Below are positions 32,872 to 38,461 of a stretch of 38,461 bases of DNA, piece after piece (position 1 is the stretch's first letter; each line of letters opens with the position of its first letter). The notes under the pieces were generated by a model. It ran no database searches and was not told the origin of the DNA. It was given only the letters and a program-made list of their open reading frames with translations. Location of the stretch: the NCBI GenBank assembly GCA_023409975.1, contig JAEYQO010000093.1:1-38461 (forward strand), in the 5' to 3' direction. A program made the position numbers and the translations under genes. Source of the stretch: Bacteroidota bacterium (GTDB taxonomy: Bacteria; Bacteroidota; Bacteroidia; Chitinophagales; Chitinophagaceae).

Positions 32872-34218
32872 TTAAGGGAACTTGATTCCGCTATAGGCAT
32901 GTACGTCAACCGGGGGCACTGAGGTGCTGTAATAAGAATTGATCACACGGATCAGCTCATTTGCGATCAATGCATTACCACGGGGATTCGGATGGATGCC
33001 ATCAAGTGAGAAAGCTCCTCCGGTGATGTAGTCAGCACTATAGTAAGCGCCATTATAAGCGAAACCCTTTACCAGTGATTTCATAAAAGTATTCATGTCG
33101 GCAAATGCCACTCGGTAGTCGATTGATTTCTGGAGGATATGTGCATTGAAAGCAGCAGTCGCATCCTTGATCCTGCTTACTTCACCGGCAGTCAGCACAA
33201 ACCGTTTAGGAATCGGCTTGATGCTACCCCAGCCTGCACATTTCATGGAATCCTGAGGAATACTTAGAAGAATATATTCACCCTGATTAATGAAGCGATA
33301 ACCAAACGGTGCTGCGTCAGGATCCTCGATAACGAAAGGATTGGAGCCCGGTGTAAAACTCAAACCCGACTGGCTGTATAACATATTGAGACTGGTGGCA
33401 AGGTCACCATCCAGCATCAGGCCGTTGTGAGGAATGGTAGTGAAGAAAGGCAAAGATGCGATATCCGGGATATTCATCAGTACCCCTTTAGCACCATTTC
33501 GCAGGAGCGCCACCACTACAGAATCATAGTTTTTGGCGAATGCCTGAAGATTAGAGATGTTGTTCGGATGAGAGGGCATGCTGTGTTCCTCACCTCCACT
33601 CATAGCATAACCGAGAACATCATTGCCGCCGAGCCACAAGGTAAAGAAAGACGGATGGATCTTGTGAATCTGATCCATGGGTGTTTCCATATCAGAGGCA
33701 AACGTTCTGGCGGCGTAGGGATTCACAAGCGAATAACCAGCGGACATATAGTCTACTACCCGTACACCAGGAATACCAAGATTATTAAATGGAGCATTAC
33801 CCGCAACAGAATTGGATCCTCCGGCAGTATCCAGACTTTCATAGTAGTGAACCGGAGCTACGAGTTGATTATTCTGACAGTCTGTAGTATGAGCGAGTAT
33901 CAGCTTTGGACGACGCCACTCTTCTGCATTACCGGAGGAGTAATCTACTGGCCAGCCTGTTTCACCAGGCAATAGTGGCTGATTAAACTCGCCTCCCCCT
34001 ACTAGTGCAAATTGCTTTGCTAAGATATTGGGGAAAGAGTTGAGCTGACTGCTTCTGTAGAGGCTTCCATCAGCGCTGCCTGCGGTGGTGGAATTACCCA
34101 CTGCTACATACCTGCTGAGATCAAGATTATGCGCAGAGGGAACATCAGTGTTTACTGTGGGCCGGCAACCTGCCATGACAGATAGTGCCAGACCGAAAAC
34201 TATATGAGAACGTTTCAT
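32872..34218 (-). CDS. SGNH/GDSL-family hydrolase lipoprotein
   Basis: 448 residues. The N-terminus MKRSHIVFGLALSVMAGC ends in a lipobox, so the mature protein is a lipoprotein. The four SGNH blocks are visible: VAVGNSTTAG (catalytic Ser in GNS), NNLGIPGVRV (Gly block), FTLWLGGNDVLGYA (Asn block) and DGIHPNPRGNALIAN (Asp-x-x-His). It is probably an esterase or lipase at the cell envelope. It lies 16 bases downstream of the FadL-like porin, suggesting that fatty acids or similar hydrophobic products are released and imported together; that link is inferred. Confidence 0.9.
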   Translation of the reverse strand: MKRSHIVFGLALSVMAGCRPTVNTDVPSAHNLDLSRYVAVGNSTTAGSADGSLYRSSQLNSFPNILAKQFALVGGGEFNQPLLPGETGWPVDYSSGNAEEWRRPKLILAHTTDCQNNQLVAPVHYYESLDTAGGSNSVAGNAPFNNLGIPGVRVVDYMSAGYSLVNPYAARTFASDMETPMDQIHKIHPSFFTLWLGGNDVLGYAMSGGEEHSMPSHPNNISNLQAFAKNYDSVVVALLRNGAKGVLMNIPDIASLPFFTTIPHNGLMLDGDLATSLNMLYSQSGLSFTPGSNPFVIEDPDAAPFGYRFINQGEYILLSIPQDSMKCAGWGSIKPIPKRFVLTAGEVSRIKDATAAFNAHILQKSIDYRVAFADMNTFMKSLVKGFAYNGAYYSADYITGGAFSLDGIHPNPRGNALIANELIRVINSYYSTSVPPVDVHAYSGIKFP

Positions 34219-34234
34219 TGATCGAAAGTGAATT

Positions 34235-35464
34235 TTAGAAGTCGTAAGACAAACCTATGTTGGCCGTGAATGCTTTGGCTCCGTATTTTCCATTGAAATT
34301 GTCGGGACGGAATTCAGCAGTTCTTGTTTCGGAATGACCGAACTCGACGGCTCCGAGAACCGTGAAGCTGTCTCCTATCCTGACCGTGAGACCACCTGAA
34401 ACTGCCCAGCGATCGGAATCCGGAAGGTCAGGTGAAACAAAACCATCTTCAACAGGCGTGGGATCGTAATAGCCACCAAGCATCAGTTGAACATTCTCTG
34501 AAGCCTGTAGGAGCCCACCCAGACGGAACGCAAGCGTATTCTGATAATGGCGGGCAGATTTAGCATCACGTAGCGCATCGGTTTGTTCATCAAAGCGGAA
34601 GCCCAGAGAATCAAACACCTTCCAGCCTGTGAGACTGGCTTCTGCCTGAATCGTCAGCGTTTCAAATGGCTTGAACCCAACGCCAAGGGAAATCACCTGT
34701 GGCAATGGAATATCCATGCTTACACCAGTTGACGGAAATTGAGGACGCAGCGCGTAAGGAACATTCAGTTCTGCATCGCCGCTGAAATCCATATTGACCT
34801 GCGTACGGTAGGTTAAGCCAAACTGCAGGGCGTCTGAGGCCTTCACATGAACCCCGAAATTCATGCCGGTTCCATTGCCATTGGCGTCGATCTTAGCCTG
34901 ACCTTCCACGCCATTCACATCCTGAAGCGGAAGAGCACGGCTCATATTGAACTGGCCGATACCATACATCAGACCCGCTCCCACGCTTACAGCTTCACTG
35001 ATCCTGTAACTTACTGTGGGCTGGAAGAAAATAGTCCTCATGGAAACAGACTGTACGAGGTAACGACCCGGCCAGTCTTCCGACCAGGACATGCCATTGC
35101 CAAAAGGCGTATAGACACCCAAACCGAAACCCAGTCGGTCGAGGCTACGCAGTGTACCTCCTACATAGGCATTGAATGGGGTAAAGAACTCTTCTCTGGT
35201 GCGCGCTTCCAAAGATTGAACCGGTGTGGAAGCCCATTTAGTATTTACTGTCAGGAACTGCACGCTCGCGATAGCCTGCATTCCCTCCAGTCTTGCAAGA
35301 CCGCCCGGATTATAAAAAATAGTAGAAGCGTCCCAGGGAACGGAAGTTCCCGTACCTCCCATGCCCAGCTGCCTTACTCCCTGGCTGCCTACCTGAAAGC
35401 CGGAGCCCCAGGCCAATGTAGCGGCAGAAAGCAATGCAGTGGTTAAGAGTGCATGTCTTTTCAT
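34235..35464 (-). CDS. OmpP1/FadL family outer-membrane porin
   Basis: 409 residues from the ATG at 35464 (MKRHALLTTALLSAATLAWG signal peptide); a longer frame from 35512 adds 16 atypical residues. The mature start GFQVGSQGVRQLGMGGTGTS and TIFYNPGGLARLEG are the FadL N-terminal hatch signature. The rest alternates aromatic beta-strands ending in GLSYDF with a terminal Phe, as for outer-membrane barrels. Family members take up long-chain fatty acids or other hydrophobic compounds. First gene of a pair with the SGNH lipoprotein. Confidence 0.93.
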   Translation of the reverse strand: MKRHALLTTALLSAATLAWGSGFQVGSQGVRQLGMGGTGTSVPWDASTIFYNPGGLARLEGMQAIASVQFLTVNTKWASTPVQSLEARTREEFFTPFNAYVGGTLRSLDRLGFGLGVYTPFGNGMSWSEDWPGRYLVQSVSMRTIFFQPTVSYRISEAVSVGAGLMYGIGQFNMSRALPLQDVNGVEGQAKIDANGNGTGMNFGVHVKASDALQFGLTYRTQVNMDFSGDAELNVPYALRPQFPSTGVSMDIPLPQVISLGVGFKPFETLTIQAEASLTGWKVFDSLGFRFDEQTDALRDAKSARHYQNTLAFRLGGLLQASENVQLMLGGYYDPTPVEDGFVSPDLPDSDRWAVSGGLTVRIGDSFTVLGAVEFGHSETRTAEFRPDNFNGKYGAKAFTANIGLSYDF

Positions 35465-35556
35465 TCGAGTTTGATGTTTAAGTTTTTGCTGTAATATCCT
35501 TGGAATTGACAAGAAAAGTACAGCATAATTATAGTATATGCAAACTCTTATTTGGA

Positions 35557-36252
35557 TCAGCCGTAGGCTATACCACAGGTGGCGATACTGACCCTTACGC
35601 CGGGGATGTTCAGGGCAGTGAGCGCCAGCGATTCAACGGTCGCCCCCGTGGTCAGCACATCGTCCAGCAACAGCAGGTGCTTCCCAGCTAAATCACCGGC
35701 TTTTCGGACGCTGAAAGCCGCTTCCACATTGCGAATCCGCTCCTCCCGGTTCTTGTCTGTCTGGGTGGCGGTAAACCGCGTTCGTACAAAGGCCTTGTCC
35801 CGTACTGGTATCTGTAGGATAGAGGCAACGCCCTGCGCTATGAGAACGCTCTGGTTATATCCTCGTTGACGCTCCTTCCTGGGATGCAGGGGAACCGGCA
35901 CGATGGCATCCAGATCCCAGTGCTGCTCCAGCAATGCCTGACCTAGCAGACGCCCGAGGTAGACCCCCGTTTGTTTTCTGCGCTGATATTTCAGTCGGTG
36001 GATCAGGTGTTGAAGCAAACCCTCGCGTGTAAACCAGGCAAGGGAAGTGGCGTGTTCAAAGGGGAATCGCCCGGCGAGTCGTGTGACTGTGGTATTATCC
36101 CGAATATGATGGTAACCGGTGAAGGGAAGCTCCAGCTCGCAGTGGAGACATAAAATGTCTTCATCCGGTGTGAGGGCGCGCCGGCAGCCTTCGCAAAGTC
36201 GGGGGAATAACAGATGCAGCAAAGCATCTGAGTAGGATTTAATAAAGTTCAA
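35557..36252 (-). CDS. comF: ComF family protein (phosphoribosyltransferase-like)
   Basis: 231 residues. An N-terminal zinc-finger-like motif (LCEGCRRAL and CLHCELELPF, four cysteines) precedes a type I phosphoribosyltransferase domain with the PRPP-binding LLLLDDVLTTGATVESL near residue 200. ERQRGYNQS and RTRFTATQTDKNREERIRNV are typical of ComF. ComF is needed for natural transformation in several bacteria, perhaps in handling single-stranded DNA with helicases. It starts 27 bases after radA ends on the same strand, so the two DNA-uptake/recombination genes form an operon. Confidence 0.93.
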   Translation of the reverse strand: MNFIKSYSDALLHLLFPRLCEGCRRALTPDEDILCLHCELELPFTGYHHIRDNTTVTRLAGRFPFEHATSLAWFTREGLLQHLIHRLKYQRRKQTGVYLGRLLGQALLEQHWDLDAIVPVPLHPRKERQRGYNQSVLIAQGVASILQIPVRDKAFVRTRFTATQTDKNREERIRNVEAAFSVRKAGDLAGKHLLLLDDVLTTGATVESLALTALNIPGVRVSIATCGIAYG

Positions 36253-36279
36253 GGGTTCAGGTATTTCCAGAAAGATACT

Positions 36280-37653
36280 CTAGAAAATCATACGGTAGAT
36301 ATCTTCAATTTTAGCGGCACCTTCGAGGCGGATGCCCTGTTGTTTCTTGTCAAGACCTTTGAGATTGCCGCGGGGCATGAAAATGACATCAAGTCCCAGC
36401 TTATCAGCCTCGGCTACCCGCTGATCGACCCGATTGACCGCCCGAATCTCTCCTGACAATCCTACTTCACCAACAAAGCAGGCATTAGAGGGAAGCGGTT
36501 TGTCTTCATAGGAAGAGAGCAGGGCACAAATCACAGCAAGTTCAACAGCGGGGTCTTCTACCCTCACACCACCGGCAATATTGACGAAGACATCACGGGA
36601 ACCGAAATGAAAACCTCCCCGTTTTTCAAGGACTGCGAGTAATAATTGTAGCCTGCGAAGATCCATCCCACTCACTGTTCTTTGTGGGGTACCGTAGACG
36701 GCAGTGGTTACCAGTGCCTGTACCTCGATCATCAGTGGACGTGAGCCTTCCATGGCGGCGGCAATGGCAATACCAGACAGCGGTTCCTCATGTTGGGTCA
36801 GCAGGATCTCGGAGGGATTGCTGACCGGACGAAGGCCTTTGGTGACCATCTCATAGATACCCAGCTCTGAAGTAGATCCAAAACGATTCTTAAGTGTCCT
36901 GAGGATGCGATAGGCATAGTGTCGGTCTCCTTCAAACTGCAGTACCGTATCAACCATATGCTCCAGTACTTTTGGTCCGGCGATACTCCCTTCCTTGGTT
37001 ATATGTCCGATGATGATCACAGGGATCTGCGTGGTTTTGGCAAAGCGCTGCAACTCCGCGGCTGATTCGCGAACCTGTGATACGCTTCCTGCAGATGACT
37101 CAACATAGGCTGACTCCAGCGTTTGTATGGAATCTATGACAACGAGTTGGGGTTTTATTTTTTTAATCTCCTGAAAGATGACGGAAGTGCTGGTGGCATT
37201 CAGCAGGAAAAGGTTGTTGTTTTTACTACCGATCCTGTCGGCTCTGAGTTTTATCTGTTGGGCGCTTTCTTCACCACTGACGTAGAGCGTCCGGAACTGT
37301 GGCGAGTTTAGGACTGTCTGGAGAAACAGCGTGGACTTTCCTATTCCTGGTTCACCTGCAACGAGTGTGACGGATCCGGGAACAAGACCACCCCCTAATA
37401 CACGGTTCAGTTCCGGATCGGGTGTTTTCATTCGTGGCTCTTCTGCGAAAGCTACTTCGTCCAGTCGGATCGCCTTACCGGAAGGTTTATCTTCTTCCTG
37501 CCAAAGTTTTTCCGTGGCGGTTGATTTCGTTTCACGTTGAATGACTTCTTCTACGAAGGAATTCCAGGCGTTGCAGGAGGGACATTTACCTGTCCACTTT
37601 GGTGATTCATAACCACATTGCTGACAGAAAAAAGCACTTTTGATTTTTGCCAT
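36280..37653 (-). CDS. radA: DNA repair protein RadA
   Basis: 457 residues, standard size. A C4 zinc finger uses Cys10, Cys13, Cys24 and Cys27. The RecA-like motor has Walker A GEPGIGKST at 100-108, VVIDSIQTL and the RadA-specific KNRFGSTSELG. The C-terminal Lon-like domain shows NACFVGEVGLSGEIRAV. RadA drives branch migration of recombination intermediates and integrates transforming DNA. It leads an operon with comF. Confidence 0.98.
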   Translation of the reverse strand: MAKIKSAFFCQQCGYESPKWTGKCPSCNAWNSFVEEVIQRETKSTATEKLWQEEDKPSGKAIRLDEVAFAEEPRMKTPDPELNRVLGGGLVPGSVTLVAGEPGIGKSTLFLQTVLNSPQFRTLYVSGEESAQQIKLRADRIGSKNNNLFLLNATSTSVIFQEIKKIKPQLVVIDSIQTLESAYVESSAGSVSQVRESAAELQRFAKTTQIPVIIIGHITKEGSIAGPKVLEHMVDTVLQFEGDRHYAYRILRTLKNRFGSTSELGIYEMVTKGLRPVSNPSEILLTQHEEPLSGIAIAAAMEGSRPLMIEVQALVTTAVYGTPQRTVSGMDLRRLQLLLAVLEKRGGFHFGSRDVFVNIAGGVRVEDPAVELAVICALLSSYEDKPLPSNACFVGEVGLSGEIRAVNRVDQRVAEADKLGLDVIFMPRGNLKGLDKKQQGIRLEGAAKIEDIYRMIF

Positions 37654-37730
37654 GAGGGGATGTGGCTGTGAAAATAAGATAAGCAGTGAAACCTGACAAC
37701 TGGGAAAGCCGGGAGGAATGAGCGGAGGAT

Positions 37731-37771
37731 TGTCGAAAAAAACAGAGCCACCGGAGGAATCCGGCGGCTCT
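37731..37771 (-). terminator. Intrinsic terminator on the minus strand upstream of radA
   Basis: Read on the minus strand, AGAGCC-CCGGA arms pair with TCCGG-GGCTCT across a four-base loop with one bulge or mismatch, followed by seven T. It lies 80-120 bases before radA. No minus-strand gene lies upstream in the window, so it either attenuates radA or ends a small RNA starting near 37820. Confidence 0.7.
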
Positions 37772-37828
37772 TACTTACTAACCCATTAAATTCACAACTT
37801 GGTACAAATGTAACAATACCCCCCAAAG
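37772..37828 (-). ncRNA. Candidate small RNA or radA leader (minus strand)
   Basis: A TTACTTTGG box on the minus strand at about 37821-37829 resembles the -7 element seen at kbl. About 85-95 bases would be transcribed up to the terminator at 37731-37771. No start codon with a meaningful short peptide is seen in between. Speculative. Confidence 0.3.
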
Positions 37829-37829
37829 T

Positions 37830-38057
37830 AAAAAAATGGTTTTAGCCATCTGCCTGTTAATTCTATAGATATTATCTATCAATTATATATATCTGCTCTG
37901 GTAAAAATTTAAAAACCAAATCCTTACCGATCATTTAGAGTATTTTAAATATATTTCAGCTGTCAAATTGTCTACCAGCTGACAAATGGAAGGCAACTAC
38001 TCACCTTCCTTGCAGTTCCTGAAAGGGTGCAGAAATAACTTCCTGCGACGCGAAGCT
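37830..38057. other. Intergenic AT-rich stretch between radA and the peptidase gene
   Basis: The sequence 37860-37960 is AT-rich. CAGCTGTCAAATTG and CAGCTGACAAATGG form an imperfect direct repeat near 37960-37988. No gene is supported. Faint 11-bp periodicity continues from the array at 38058 back to about 37995. Confidence 0.5.
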
Positions 38058-38134
38058 AGTCCTTCAGGGTTCCTTTCTACCTCCCTGCTACCTTCCTTGT
38101 ACCTTCCTTGTAGGTTCCTTGTAGGTTCCAACTA
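38058..38134. repeat. 11-bp tandem repeat array, locus 4
   Basis: Seven contiguous 11-bp units: AGTCCTTCAGG, GTTCCTTTCTA, CCTCCCTGCTA, CCTTCCTTGTA twice, GGTTCCTTGTA and GGTTCCAACTA. Degenerate units in phase continue to about 38215; TGTCGGAC recurs at 38158 and 38191, exactly three periods apart. Confidence 0.85.
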
Positions 38135-38341
38135 AGTTGCATAAGACAAGGGAACGGTGTCGGACATACGTCGTATTGGTTTCCTACTGATGTCGGACTG
38201 ATCCCGAATAAACCTTACGTGTTGAAAACAGAATTTTGCCGGATTTTAGCCGCGTGATAATATAATATCTGGAAGTCAGGTCTGATTTTAATGGAAAACA
38301 GAATGCACGCAAATCTTATTATTGCCAAACAATACCGACTT

Positions 38342-38461
38342 ATGAGTGAAACTACGATACAAAAGCTTCCCCGGCAGTTTTTGCCTGAGGATTTTCAGAT
38401 GACCACCTGGGAGCAAATTCAACCTTATTTTGAAGATCTGAAAAACCGGGAGCCTCGGAAC
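38342..38461 (+). CDS. M3 family oligoendopeptidase, N-terminal fragment (cut by window end)
   Basis: The first 40 codons, MSETTIQKLPRQFLPEDFQM then TTWEQIQPYFEDLKNRE, match the start of Bacteroidota M3-family oligoendopeptidases, cytoplasmic zinc peptidases. The HExxH site lies beyond the window. An in-frame ATG at 38291 adds 17 unlikely residues; a TATTATTG box at about 38317-38324 could be the -7 element for the shorter form. Confidence 0.75.
   Translation, partial: MSETTIQKLPRQFLPEDFQMTTWEQIQPYFEDLKNREPRN

Noticed and set aside
33427..35446. Long antisense frames over the SGNH and FadL genes
   Set aside because: The minus-strand genes have full catalytic and signal-sequence motifs; the antisense frames have none.

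Overview
The window looks like a chromosomal segment of a Bacteroidota bacterium, most likely a member of the Chitinophagaceae. This is inferred from gene content: a Rho with a long disordered N-terminal insert, a DUF4783-type secreted protein, a carboxypeptidase-regulatory-domain protein, an OmpP1/FadL porin, an OtsA-OtsB fusion and a GH15 enzyme. It also fits several promoters with the Bacteroidota -7 element (TAnnTTTG) and the general lack of Shine-Dalgarno sequences. I see no rRNA, tRNA, insertion sequence, phage gene or CRISPR array.

Layout. 1-1187 is intergenic, with short tandem repeats of 6-, 8- and 11-bp period. 1188-2969 is a GH15 glucoamylase/trehalase-like enzyme. 3346-7809 looks like an accessory, defence-like block. 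It holds a MazG-like nucleotide pyrophosphohydrolase translationally coupled to a three-part protein (GIY-YIG nuclease, Schlafen-group-3/DUF2075 helicase, LexA-like S24 autoprotease). After a 760-bp spacer comes an AAA/DUF4143 ATPase behind four tandem 22-bp operator-like repeats. 7893-11858 (minus) holds OtsA-OtsB, a ferredoxin-NADP-reductase-like flavoprotein and a secreted surface-type protein. 12044-16721 holds glycine C-acetyltransferase, two poorly characterised genes (one with a BON domain), a WYL regulator, a small HMA-like protein and a DinB protein. 16797-24833 (minus) is a glycogen-to-trehalose operon: GlgX/TreX, TreZ, and a TreY fused in frame to a 4-alpha-glucanotransferase (MalQ). 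25002-32793 holds an unknown gene, an HPt protein, Tex, DUF4783, PheS, an SDR epimerase and Rho. 32872-37653 (minus) holds a FadL-SGNH esterase pair and radA-comF. The window ends in the first 40 codons of an M3 oligoendopeptidase.

How the genes work together. The main metabolic theme is trehalose. OtsAB makes it from UDP-glucose and glucose-6-phosphate. TreX debranches glycogen, TreY converts the chain end to a trehalosyl unit, and TreZ releases trehalose. The fused MalQ domain probably rebuilds short leftover maltodextrins into TreY substrates. The GH15 enzyme may hydrolyse trehalose or maltodextrin. The MazG-helicase pair interrupts the trehalose neighbourhood and is the best candidate for an undescribed system: a nucleotide-depleting enzyme, a nuclease/helicase and a self-cleaving regulatory domain in one operon.

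The main non-coding signal is a family of degenerate 11-bp tandem repeats at four intergenic loci (about 400-487, 6024-6100, 13290-13404 and 38058-38134, some fading outward). It is absent from the genes.
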